A stretch of 14,754 nt of DNA from Parietichytrium sp. I65-24A (GCA_012862575.1 BLSF01000170.1:1696-16449); one strand, 5' to 3'. Positions 7,260-14,523 are shown, counted from the stretch's first letter. Numbers and translations: made by a program. The notes: generated by a model not told the origin, from the sequence alone.

Positions 7260-7439
7260 TTAGGAATAGTGCTTCTCCATATCGGGGTCTGAAGCACCAT
7301 TCAAATAGTCTCTCAGACCCTCAGGGTTGTTTTCCTCTTTGCTACTTTGTCGAATGTAGGTTACCACAGACGTCGTGGCGAGGAAAACGATGTATGAAGG
7401 AGCATGTACACGTATGACGTCCTGGACGAATGTAGACAT
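7260..7439 (-). CDS. Small membrane protein, 59 residues
   Basis: ATG 7439 to TAA 7262-7260. One hydrophobic segment (YIVFLATTSVVTYI, residues 16-29) follows a short amphipathic N-terminus; the C-terminal half is polar and acidic (EENNPEG...). The size and layout, a single anchor with a short tail, are common among virion membrane or organelle-associated micro-proteins, but nothing specific is recognised. The frame continues open upstream of the ATG; I chose this ATG because the sequence above it is low-complexity (TGAATG repeats) and reads as His/Ile runs. It is followed 60 nt later by the other TM frame. Confidence 0.45.
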   Translation of the reverse strand: MSTFVQDVIRVHAPSYIVFLATTSVVTYIRQSSKEENNPEGLRDYLNGASDPDMEKHYS

Positions 7440-7452
7440 TTGGAGTTGATTA

Positions 7453-7490
7453 TGAATGTGAATGTGAATGTGAAATGTGAAACGTGAATG
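7453..7490. repeat. TGAATG short tandem repeat upstream of a start
   Basis: Three exact TGAATG units (7453-7470), then TGAAATG, TGAAACG and TGAATG. Lies 14-51 nt 5' of ATG 7439 on the minus strand, i.e. in its 5' UTR or core promoter. Confidence 0.9.
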
Positions 7491-7605
7491 AAGTGAAAGA
7501 CTCAAGAGGATGATCGATCTTCTACCCATCAATACTGGTACTGGTACGCCGGTACCGGGAACAAAAAAGAAGAAAAGAACATTCGTTGATTGTCGCGTAC
7601 CGTAA

Positions 7606-8145
7606 CTACTCGTGTGACTTAGAATTTGGTGCAAACGCTTTCGCTGGCGCGAGGCGAGTCTCCCCTTGCTGGTCAGTCTGCTTTTGCTTCCTCGCGCGCT
7701 TGCGCGGCCAGCATGACGAAGTGCACTTGGCCACGACGGACTCCGGCAGGGCACCAACGGCCTCGACCACCTCGGAGAATGGGAAGGAGTTGTTGAACGC
7801 CAGCACTACGGCATCGATGGCGCTGGGGAGGACAAGGTCCGCGGCTTGCATAAAGTTCTTGAGGCGCTCCGACGGCAGCAGCTTTTGCAGCACGGCCCTA
7901 ACGACCTCAAGCAGAAAGTCCTTCTTGGCCGGCCCGCTCTGGAGCAAGCCGGACATCATGCGCTCGATCTCGTACACGACGTTGGGCAGGACGGCGAGAA
8001 TCGTCTCAAAGTTTACGAGCAGCTCGCGCGTGGCGCGGCCGTCCACGTTGCCCTGGTGCCTCTTCATGAGGTCGATGAAGAACCCCACGAACCCATCCAG
8101 GTCCGTGAGTGCGCTTGCGCTCTTGAGCAAAATTGCCTTGGACAT
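7606..8145 (-). CDS. Soluble helical protein with basic C-terminus, 179 residues, unknown
   Basis: ATG 8145 to TAG 7608-7606. Residues 1-140 look all-helical with regularly spaced Leu/Val/Phe (FVGFFIDLMKRH, LVNFETILAVLPNVVYEIER, LLEVVRAVLQKLL), with no membrane segment. A turn at 142-147 (CTSSCW) leads to a strongly basic patch (PRKRARKQK, 147-155) that could be a nuclear localisation or nucleic-acid-binding tail. No family recognised. The overlapping plus-strand frame (7586-8266) is longer but has Ser/Thr/Arg-rich shadow composition, so I prefer the minus strand. It lies 152 nt downstream of the 8297-9253 gene on the same strand; each probably has its own promoter. Confidence 0.7.
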   Translation of the reverse strand: MSKAILLKSASALTDLDGFVGFFIDLMKRHQGNVDGRATRELLVNFETILAVLPNVVYEIERMMSGLLQSGPAKKDFLLEVVRAVLQKLLPSERLKNFMQAADLVLPSAIDAVVLAFNNSFPFSEVVEAVGALPESVVAKCTSSCWPRKRARKQKQTDQQGETRLAPAKAFAPNSKSHE

Positions 8146-8167
8146 CCTCTCGATTGATCTACTTCAG

Positions 8168-8198
8168 GTCTCAAGTCTCAGATTACAGTTTACAGTTT
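8168..8198. repeat. Paired short tandem repeats upstream of a start
   Basis: GTCTCAA/GTCTCAG (8168-8181), then ACAGTTT twice (8185-8198). Lies 23-53 nt 5' of ATG 8145 on the minus strand. Confidence 0.75.
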
Positions 8199-8296
8199 AC
8201 GGATCTCAAAGCAGCACGACTCGCCCTGCGGAAGAACTGTATGGAAAAAAAAGACGTGAGGAATGAAAGAATGAAAGAATGTGAAGCTTCGTTCGC

Positions 8297-9253
8297 TTAA
8301 CTTTTAGCGATCTGGAGAGCCTTGTATATTTTGTGCAGTTCGTCCTGTTTGTCTGACAAACCATCGGGAGCTTTGAAATTCTTAATCCTCTCCTCAAGAT
8401 TATCGCCGACTCCAGTGAATGTTTTACCTTCACCACTCAACGCGTCTATTACAGCGTCGATTTTGCTCTCGAACCGAGACGTGAAGAACTTTCGCAGAAA
8501 CCTATTCCATGGAGAGGGCTTTAGCAACGATTCAGCCGTGTCCAAGAGCTTATCATCTGGAGTGTTGCTGCGGTCTTTAACCTTTCTAAACACAAAATAA
8601 AGCACGTAGAGAACAACGGGCACGCCGATCAGCATCAAAATCACGAAGAGAGCTTTCATCCCGCCGTCCATGTTCTGAAAAAATGACACGCTGCTCATTG
8701 CCGCGGCCGTGGTTGCATCATCGCTATTACTCTTCATCACGATGATCACTACGACTACTATCACTATCAATGCAAGTAAGATGTACAGCGCATGCTGGTG
8801 CTGGGTACGGGTCTTTTCTTGTTGGTGGGCCCGTCCATCGCTGGAACCCGGGTGCGATGAATACCCAAGGTAGCTGATGGAGTCAGAATGAGCGCCACCC
8901 GAGTGATGGCCGTGGCGTTGGCCGTGGCGTTGGCCGTGGCGATGGCCACGACCTGATGCGCCATTTTTGTCCAGATATACATTCACTACTCTGCCAGATC
9001 GCGTCCGCTTCTTGCCATGCGCATGCCCCGCGCTCTTCTTGCTGGACCTTTTCCTTTTCCCGACCACAGCATCTCCCTTCTTCGTCACACGTCTAGCCCT
9101 ATGATTGGCCCCACTTTTGGATTTTCGTGCTTGTCCAGTGGCCCGCTTTTTCGGTTTTGATTTCGGTTTGTGTTTCCGTGCTCCTTTACGCCCAGGATTC
9201 CGCCCGCCTTGACCCAGACTTCCTGGTTCGAAAATGACAAAGTCTTGCGCCAT
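8297..9253 (-). CDS. Basic-tailed two-transmembrane protein, 318 residues
   Basis: ATG 9253 to TAA 8299-8297. Residues 15-90 are extremely rich in Lys/Arg with Gly/Ser/Ala (protamine- or histone-tail-like), then a His/Gly/Arg repeat (103-119, GHRHGQRHGQRHG) and a Ser/Gly-rich linker. Two hydrophobic helices follow: about 156-173 (YILLALIVIVVVVIIVM) and 201-223 (ALFVILMLIGVPVVLYVLYF). The ~95-residue C-terminus is mixed-charge and helical. The layout suggests a membrane protein that presents a nucleic-acid-binding tail, as expected of a virion-membrane or nuclear-envelope tether; this is inference from composition, no family recognised. It diverges from the coiled-coil gene across a 199-bp gap, suggesting a shared regulatory region. 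Confidence 0.85.
   Translation of the reverse strand: MAQDFVIFEPGSLGQGGRNPGRKGARKHKPKSKPKKRATGQARKSKSGANHRARRVTKKGDAVVGKRKRSSKKSAGHAHGKKRTRSGRVVNVYLDKNGASGRGHRHGQRHGQRHGHHSGGAHSDSISYLGYSSHPGSSDGRAHQQEKTRTQHQHALYILLALIVIVVVVIIVMKSNSDDATTAAAMSSVSFFQNMDGGMKALFVILMLIGVPVVLYVLYFVFRKVKDRSNTPDDKLLDTAESLLKPSPWNRFLRKFFTSRFESKIDAVIDALSGEGKTFTGVGDNLEERIKNFKAPDGLSDKQDELHKIYKALQIAKS
8908..8943. repeat. 12-bp tandem repeat inside the basic-tailed gene
   Basis: GGCCGTGGCGTT at 8908-8919 and 8920-8931, then GGCCGTGGCGAT at 8932-8943. Encodes the His-Gly-Gln-Arg repeat on the minus strand; in-frame expansion or contraction is possible. Confidence 0.9.
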
Positions 9254-9452
9254 AGTGACTTCCGACCTCCGACGCTGGGGGAAACTAACTCGCCCGCACT
9301 TTCCGCGTCCGTAGAAAACCCAGCGCAGAAAAATTATTTCTGACCGTGCATGTACATGTGCATGCGCGGGCCGTTTATTTTATTTTCTGACTCTTCTTCT
9401 CGAGCAAGGTTCTTCATGATACTCGACCATCACATCGAGGTTCGGGTACGAC
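9254..9452. promoter_or_regulatory. Divergent intergenic region between two membrane-protein genes
   Basis: This 199-bp gap must contain the start regions of both the minus-strand 8297-9253 gene and the plus-strand 9453-11456 gene. Notable pieces: TCCGACC/TCCGACG tandem pair (9261-9274, just 5' of ATG 9253), the near-palindrome GCATGTACATGTGCATGC (about 9348-9365), and a T-rich TTTATTTTATTTT run (about 9374-9386) 65-80 nt before ATG 9453. No canonical TATA box. Confidence 0.5.
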
Positions 9453-11456
9453 ATGGCGGTCAATATTCTTCTCGTCGTCCTGCTCATCTTCATCGTGGCT
9501 TCTGGCGCCGCTGTGGGACTCGTCATGCGAGGGAAAAGCTTGTACGAGCGAGCGTACGCCGAGTATCTGGACTCTGCAGACGCCGACGGTGATTCGCAAG
9601 ATGCTGAGAACATCTCTTCGGCAAGTCCGTGGGTGTACTTTCGACTCGGGGTGGGAATCATCTCGGCGGAGCAGGCACTTGAAGAGGCGCGGAAAGCCCT
9701 GCTCGAAGACGATGCCGTCGCCCAGCTCGACGACTCGCCCTCTTCGTCAAAGGGAGGAGTCGTTGGCGGGGTGCTTGGGGGGCTTTTCTTCCTCGCTGTT
9801 GGCCTTTGGCTGTTCTGGCGAATGAACGGCGCGAGAGATATTGAAGCACAAAGCAGCGCGATCGATGGCACGTTCGATGACAGTGGCATTGGCAGTGGCA
9901 GTGGTATTGGCGAGAGCTTGCAAGACATCAAGAGGAAAGTGGCTCAAAAGGAACGCGAACTTGAGGAGCTTCAGAAGAACAGTAGGAACGAGACCGCGCA
10001 GGCAAAACTGGAAGCCGAGAAGAATGAGGTTAAGGAAAGCTTCGAAGAAGCCAAAAAGGAAGTGAAAAATTTGGATGGGGCGGCTAAGGCTTTGAAGGAC
10101 GACATCGAGGAGGTAGAAAATGTTATCAAGGCAGAAGAGGCAAAGGCGGTAGCGGCTCGACAGAAGTATGCCGCAGACAAGAAGACATACGAGAGCGAAC
10201 TTAAAAAATGGAACCGTGAGAACGCAGAAGCGAAGGCGAAAAGAGACGAGGACCACAAGAGAAACCTGGAGGATTTTAAAAAAAGGAAGGAGGATTTCTA
10301 TAATGAACAAGACAAAAGAGAGGAGGCACATAATTTAGAAACTAGAGAGCAGCTTGAAAATTGGGAAAAGAGCCAGACAGCTATTTTGAAAATCATACAG
10401 ACACTTGCCAGTGGGCAAAAACTGAATTCAAAGGCAAAAACTGATCTGTTAAAAGATCTGAAAGCTGCTTCTTCCAGTGAAACTGACTTGGATGCTCAAA
10501 TAACGGTTCTACTTGCGCAAGTCAATGTTATGAGATTTGCCCCATTTCTCTCTCTACTCAAAAAGGGTAGTAAAGATGTACCGGTTTGGTTCTACCTCAT
10601 GGATGGAACCAGAGTGAGAGACTTCCAAGCTATTGCGGACTTGGTGGAGTATGGATCGCGAGGTGAAAATATTGATACATTCACCGGAGAAAATTTTGGT
10701 CCGCGCCGGATCGAATTAGAACCACTGAAACTGAAACTGAAGGTAGAAAAATTTGAAAGGATGGGTCTCCAGGGATACCTGGCAAATGAAGCCGAGAAGT
10801 TGGGACCCCGCGGGAAAAAGAAGGGCGAAAAAACCCAAAATGCGCCAGAATACAAAATGACTGACTTGGAGAAAAAGCAAATCTGCGGCCTCATCTACAA
10901 CATGTTTCCTAAAACAGGTAAGCCCGTGATTAAAGATTTCGAAAGAAAAGAATTCACCGAAAAGGAGCCCGAAGAGCCGGAAATTAAGGATGTCGGGGGT
11001 AAACCTGAACCGCCAGATAATCCGTCGACGGGGGGTGGGGGTGGAGGGACCCTTGATGCCAAAAAAAAGGAAAGAGATGAGAAATTGGAGAGACTACTGG
11101 AGCTTCAATTAAAAATGAAAAATCAATTGCAGAAACGAGAGGAACTCAATATGAAACTGCAAAATGTACGAGAAAAAATTGAGGTGCTTCAAAAAAAGAA
11201 AAACAAAGAGAAAAAGGAGATGGATGAATTAAAAAATCTCAAAAAGAAACAAGAAGAGTTGGAAACAAAAGCCAAACTGGAAAAAGCAAAACAAGAACAA
11301 GAACAAAAACAAAAACAAAATGAAATGGCGACTGTCGAACAGAAGGAGACAGAAAAGAAGAAGGCCAAAAAGAAGAAGAATATTAAACAGACTAACCCGA
11401 TGGCCACGAAACAGCAATTGCAAAAGGGATTGCAATATGCCACACCAGGAAGATGA
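9453..11456 (+). CDS. Double-anchored coiled-coil protein, first tandem copy, 667 residues
   Basis: ATG 9453 to TGA 11454-11456. Residues 4-25 form an N-terminal hydrophobic anchor; 36-100 are an acidic, Ser-rich loop; 101-123 form a second membrane helix (GGVVGGVLGGLFFLAVGLWL). A Ser/Gly/Asp-rich hinge (138-153) leads to long charged heptad-like helices (about 156-310), then a compact region (about 360-505) with conserved VPVWFYLMDGT, DTFTGENF and YKMTDLEKKQICGLIYNMFP. A Pro/Gly linker (505-532) and a second Lys/Glu/Gln coiled coil (535-645) follow. Both anchors near the start imply a membrane hairpin with both coiled coils on one side. No named family. The second copy downstream conserves all the landmarks that remain in it. 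Convergent with the 13501-14523 gene type. Confidence 0.93.
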   Translation: MAVNILLVVLLIFIVASGAAVGLVMRGKSLYERAYAEYLDSADADGDSQDAENISSASPWVYFRLGVGIISAEQALEEARKALLEDDAVAQLDDSPSSSKGGVVGGVLGGLFFLAVGLWLFWRMNGARDIEAQSSAIDGTFDDSGIGSGSGIGESLQDIKRKVAQKERELEELQKNSRNETAQAKLEAEKNEVKESFEEAKKEVKNLDGAAKALKDDIEEVENVIKAEEAKAVAARQKYAADKKTYESELKKWNRENAEAKAKRDEDHKRNLEDFKKRKEDFYNEQDKREEAHNLETREQLENWEKSQTAILKIIQTLASGQKLNSKAKTDLLKDLKAASSSETDLDAQITVLLAQVNVMRFAPFLSLLKKGSKDVPVWFYLMDGTRVRDFQAIADLVEYGSRGENIDTFTGENFGPRRIELEPLKLKLKVEKFERMGLQGYLANEAEKLGPRGKKKGEKTQNAPEYKMTDLEKKQICGLIYNMFPKTGKPVIKDFERKEFTEKEPEEPEIKDVGGKPEPPDNPSTGGGGGGTLDAKKKERDEKLERLLELQLKMKNQLQKREELNMKLQNVREKIEVLQKKKNKEKKEMDELKNLKKKQEELETKAKLEKAKQEQEQKQKQNEMATVEQKETEKKKAKKKKNIKQTNPMATKQQLQKGLQYATPGR

Positions 11457-11508
11457 TGATGTTTGAGCTTGATCAAGATTGATAGTTACGATCTACTTCT
11501 AAATCCTA
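11457..11508. other. Short convergent gap after the first coiled-coil copy
   Basis: Contains the 10-bp palindrome CTTGATCAAG (11468-11477), which is CTTAATCAAG at the same place in the second unit. No AATAAA. Presumably holds the 3' ends of both convergent transcripts. Confidence 0.4.
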
Positions 11509-11578
11509 CTAACGTAGCCTCTCTAGTCCTTCTTGCTGTTCCTCTTCCGTGTCAAGTCGAGCTTGCTCGTCATCTTGT
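11509..11578 (-). pseudogene. 3' fragment of a second copy of the 13501-14523 gene
   Basis: This stretch matches the 3' end of the intact minus-strand gene at 13501-13546 (constant offset 1968 nt). At the position of the intact gene's TAA (13503-13501) this copy has CAA, so the frame continues for eight codons (starting with that CAA) to TAG at 11511-11509. A further change turns His into Asp near the end. The fragment stops at the n, so the rest of the gene is missing from the window. It shows that the duplicated block included both convergent genes. Confidence 0.75.
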
Positions 11579-11579
11579 N
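11579..11579. other. Single unresolved base at the duplication junction
   Basis: The only n I see in the window. It falls exactly where sequence switches from the 3' end of the convergent gene to codon ~35 of the coiled-coil gene. This is the expected mark of a scaffold join or closed gap rather than a random ambiguous base. Whatever its value, GTN would read as Val. Confidence 0.9.
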
Positions 11580-13421
11580 TACGCCGAGTATCTGGACTCT
11601 GCAGACGCCGACGGTGATTCGCAAGATGCTGAGAACATCTCTTCGGCAAGTCCGTGGGTGTACTTTCGACTCGGTGTGGGAGTCATCTCGGCGGAGCAGG
11701 CACTTGAAGAGGCGCGGAAAGCCCTGCTCGAAGACGATGCCGTCGCCCAGCTCGACGACTCGCCCTCTTCATCAAAGGGAGGAGTCGTTGGCGGGGTGCT
11801 TGGTGGGCTTTTCTTCCTCGCTGTCGGCCTTTGGCTGTTCTGGCGAATGAATGGCGCGAGAGATATTAAAGCACAAAGCGACGCGATCAAGGGCGCATTC
11901 AGTGGCAGTGACAGTGGCGGTGGCGAGAACTTGAAGAAGCAGATGCAAGACATCGAGAGTCAAGTGGCTGAGAAGGAACGCGAAATTGAGGAGCTTTCGA
12001 AGAACGGTGGGGACAAGACCGCGCTGGCAAAAATGGAAGCCGAGATGAATGAGCTTCGGGAAAGCTTCAAACAAGCCGAAAGGGAATTGGAAGATTCAAA
12101 TGGGGTGGTCGATACTATGGAGGGCGAAATCGAGAAGATAGACGAGGACATCAAGGCAGAAGAGGCAAAGGAGAAAGCGGCTCTCCAAAAGGACAAGGAA
12201 GCGCTTAAGGAGTTTAAAAGAAAAAAGGAAGATTACGAGAAAAGGCATACAGAATGGAAGGATGTTCAAGAAAAGAACAAGCGGAAACAAGAGGAATACG
12301 AGGAGAAACGAAAAAAGTTTGAAAAAGACATGGAGGAACACGAGAAAAAACAAGACGAACTAGAGAAGGCGCACGAATCAGAGAAAGAACAGGCGTTTGA
12401 GAAGTGGGAAGAGAGCCGGGAACAAATTTTTAAATTCATAGAGCAAACTGTCAATGGTGAAAAGGAAAATAAACCGACAATTGCGAAAATTAATGAGTTC
12501 CTGCAACCATTGCTGAGTAATCTGGATCCAATTACTTCCAGTAAGGTGGAAGTAAAGGTGAAAACTCTCTTCAAACAAATCACAGTTGAGAAATTTGCCC
12601 CATTGCTCTCTCTACTCAGAGATGATGCCACCGATGTACCAATTTGGTTCTACATCATGGACGGAACGAAACTGAGAGATAACAAGGAGGTTGCCGAACT
12701 AGTGCTAAACGGATCGAAAAAACCGATAGATACATTTACCGGGGAAAAATTTGTGGGAAAAAAAATGAAACTAGACTCACTAAAAGTGAAGGGATTTCGG
12801 ACTCCTGACAAACTCGCAAGTTACCTTGGAAAGCCAATTGAAGGTATAGACAAACCCCCCTACAAAATGACTGACCTTGAGAAAAAGCAAATCAGTGGCC
12901 TTATCTACCACATGTTTCCTGAAGGAGAAAAGCCCGAAATTAAAGATTTCGAGAGAAAGAAATTCCCCGGAAAGGAGCCCAAAAAGCCGATACCAGAGGA
13001 TCCCGGAGATGAACCTGAACCGCCAGTTGCCCCGACGAAAGGAGGATTTGACGGGGGGACCCTTGATGCCAAAAAAAAGGAAAAAAAGGAGAAAGAGGAG
13101 AAACTACAGAAGCTTAAGTTAGAAAGGAAAAACCAATTGCAGAGACAAAATAAGCTCAATATGCAACTGGAAACGGTAATGAAAAAGATTGAGGTGCTTC
13201 AAAAAAGGAAAAACAAAGACAAAGAGGTGGTGACTGACTTAACAAAACTCAGAAAGAGACAAGAAGAGTTGAAAAAAGAACAAACCGAATTGAAAATGAA
13301 AGAAGCCGAACGAAAAAAACAAGTCGCATTGGAAGAAGCAAGAGCAAAAAAAAAAGCAAAACAAGAAAAAACCAAAAAGAAGACGGTAAACAACCAGCAA
13401 TTGCAATATGCCCGAGCATGA
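11580..13421 (+). CDS. Coiled-coil membrane protein, second tandem copy, 5' truncated
   Basis: Starts at the residue equal to Tyr35 of the first copy and runs 613 codons to TGA 13419-13421. The first membrane anchor and natural start are absent; the frame continues upstream of 11579 (to ATG 11463) only through antisense of the convergent gene, so that N-terminus is not credible. The acidic loop and second membrane helix are almost identical to copy 1. The first coiled coil is diverged and re-spaced. The compact region is recognisable (VPIWFYIMDGT, DTFTGEKF, YKMTDLEKKQISGLIYHMFP), as are the Pro linker and the second Lys/Glu coiled coil. Intact reading over 1.8 kb argues it is a functional coding sequence whose 5' end was lost in assembly, or a recent truncation. 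Confidence 0.82.
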   Translation, partial: YAEYLDSADADGDSQDAENISSASPWVYFRLGVGVISAEQALEEARKALLEDDAVAQLDDSPSSSKGGVVGGVLGGLFFLAVGLWLFWRMNGARDIKAQSDAIKGAFSGSDSGGGENLKKQMQDIESQVAEKEREIEELSKNGGDKTALAKMEAEMNELRESFKQAERELEDSNGVVDTMEGEIEKIDEDIKAEEAKEKAALQKDKEALKEFKRKKEDYEKRHTEWKDVQEKNKRKQEEYEEKRKKFEKDMEEHEKKQDELEKAHESEKEQAFEKWEESREQIFKFIEQTVNGEKENKPTIAKINEFLQPLLSNLDPITSSKVEVKVKTLFKQITVEKFAPLLSLLRDDATDVPIWFYIMDGTKLRDNKEVAELVLNGSKKPIDTFTGEKFVGKKMKLDSLKVKGFRTPDKLASYLGKPIEGIDKPPYKMTDLEKKQISGLIYHMFPEGEKPEIKDFERKKFPGKEPKKPIPEDPGDEPEPPVAPTKGGFDGGTLDAKKKEKKEKEEKLQKLKLERKNQLQRQNKLNMQLETVMKKIEVLQKRKNKDKEVVTDLTKLRKRQEELKKEQTELKMKEAERKKQVALEEARAKKKAKQEKTKKKTVNNQQLQYARA

Positions 13422-13500
13422 AGATGATGTTTGATCTTAATCAAGATTAATAGTTACGATCTACTTCTAAATCCTACTAACGTAGCCTCTCTAGTCCTTC
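13422..13500. terminator. Convergent 3' intergenic region
   Basis: 79 nt separate the TGA of the plus-strand copy 2 from the TAA of the minus-strand gene. It contains a short stem candidate ATCTT-AATC-AAGAT (about 13434-13447) and TACTAAC-like words. No AATAAA on either strand, so polyadenylation probably uses another signal or lies inside the opposite gene. Confidence 0.35.
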
Positions 13501-14523
13501 TTACTGTTCCTCTTCCGTGTGAAGTCGAGCTTGCTCGTCATCTTGTTCGTGGTCGCTCACACACCAGCTCTCAGTCTTGCGAGCCAGCCCGCTCCTCGCT
13601 CCCTTTTTACGCTGCTCGCTTCCGTCGCCCTCTTCATCGTGCTCGCTTTGCTCGTCATGGTGTGCATTGCGTCGCGAGTGGTACTTTTGGCCCCGGTGTC
13701 GCCTTGAACGACCGTGCGCGCGACCGTTTTCTCTCCCGTTTTCTCTCCCGTTGCCATTGCCATTGCCGATCCCGCTGCCATAGGGGTGATTGCCATAAAT
13801 GTTGCCGTCCTGAAGATTCATGCCATTTGCCATGCTCTCGAGCATGTTTGGCTGCAGAAGCATCTGCCTCATCATCTTCCCGATCAGGTTGTTCTCGGAC
13901 TCGTCGCTGATGACCTGGTTCATGGATTGCACAAACTTGGGGATGTTCTCCGCCATGGCCCCTAGTGCGTCGCGGACCACGTTGGTCTGGGAGACCGCTC
14001 CCGCAGCCTTTTTAGCGACCGCGCCGTCAGAGCCTTCAGAGCCCTCGGAACCATCAGAGGCTTTGGCGGCCGAGGATGACGCTGACGCTGACGCTGACGC
14101 TGAAGAGTCTGGGGCGCCGCCGCTCTCTGGCTGCTTGGCGGTCTGATGGACGAGCTTGGTGAGCGATTGCAGGTATTGCACGATGGTGGTCTTGGTGTGT
14201 TCATCGACCGCGGGATCGTCGAGGATGTTCTCCAGGCCCATGTCTTTGATAGATTCATTCTGGACTTTGGCAAAGCATTCCTTGATCGCAGCTCTGTCAC
14301 CGGCCATGATCTTCTCGGCGCAGGGGTCCGTCGCCGCCCTGAACTGCGTCATGAGGAGCGGGATAAGCGGCTTGATGGTTGCCACCTGGGCCATTCCAGC
14401 AAGCCCACTCTTCTCAGGGAAGCGCTCGCGAAGAACATTTACGAATCGCTCGAGCTGCACCGCGAACCTATCCTCCGTGGTGACCGGGGCCGCGGGAAGA
14501 GCGGTGCTCGCAGAAGCGCACAT
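13501..14523 (-). CDS. Helical protein with low-complexity linkers and basic/acidic tail, 340 residues
   Basis: ATG 14523 to TAA 13503-13501. Residues 17-127 are helical (FAVQLERFVNVLRERF, IKPLIPLLMTQF, TTIVQYLQSLTKLV); 138-166 are a Ser/Ala then Ser/Glu/Gly linker; 180-232 are a second helical block (IPKFVQSMNQVI, LIGKMMRQMLLQ); 240-270 are Gly/Asn/Arg repeats; 270-340 are His/Arg-rich and then acidic. No membrane segment. The first block's pattern, including an x-Tyr-Leu-Gln-x-Leu helix, recalls uncharacterised helical proteins of large eukaryotic DNA viruses; that is a memory-based impression, not a match. ATG 14523 is chosen because upstream codons are low-quality and contain the AGTAAAG repeat. 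Converges on the coiled-coil gene; a 3' fragment of a sister copy lies at 11509-11578. Confidence 0.85.
   Translation of the reverse strand: MCASASTALPAAPVTTEDRFAVQLERFVNVLRERFPEKSGLAGMAQVATIKPLIPLLMTQFRAATDPCAEKIMAGDRAAIKECFAKVQNESIKDMGLENILDDPAVDEHTKTTIVQYLQSLTKLVHQTAKQPESGGAPDSSASASASASSSAAKASDGSEGSEGSDGAVAKKAAGAVSQTNVVRDALGAMAENIPKFVQSMNQVISDESENNLIGKMMRQMLLQPNMLESMANGMNLQDGNIYGNHPYGSGIGNGNGNGRENGRENGRAHGRSRRHRGQKYHSRRNAHHDEQSEHDEEGDGSEQRKKGARSGLARKTESWCVSDHEQDDEQARLHTEEEQ

Larger units (their letters stand above)
9555..13546. repeat. Tandem duplication of the coiled-coil gene and its 3' flank
   Basis: Unit 1 runs about 9555-11578, unit 2 about 11580-13546 (2.0 kb each; unit 1 longer by ~57 nt through internal indels). 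The first 288 nt (9555-9842 against 11580-11867) differ at only six sites by my count, five of them silent. The 3' flank (about 11458-11578 against 13426-13546) differs at five sites. The ~1.5 kb between is much more diverged, with indels. The junction is the single n at 11579. Confidence 0.92.

Noticed and set aside
7586-8266. Plus-strand frame of 226 codons
   Set aside because: Antisense to the helical 7606-8145 protein; composition rich in Ser/Thr/Arg without domains, typical of a shadow frame.
9747-10331. Minus-strand Phe/Leu/Ser-rich frames that look like membrane proteins
   Set aside because: They are antisense to Lys/Glu coiled-coil codons, which always give Phe/Leu-rich shadows; the same applies at 11189-11476, 12096-12353 and 13199-13444.
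10650-10760. U-box/RING-like reading of the DTFTGE segment
   Set aside because: The short resemblance to a U-box DPITGE motif is not supported by the rest of the domain.
11463-11578. ATG 11463 as the start of the second coiled-coil copy
   Set aside because: The frame passes through antisense of the convergent gene's 3' end and across the n; the same antisense frame recurs at 13431 without a coiled-coil gene behind it.
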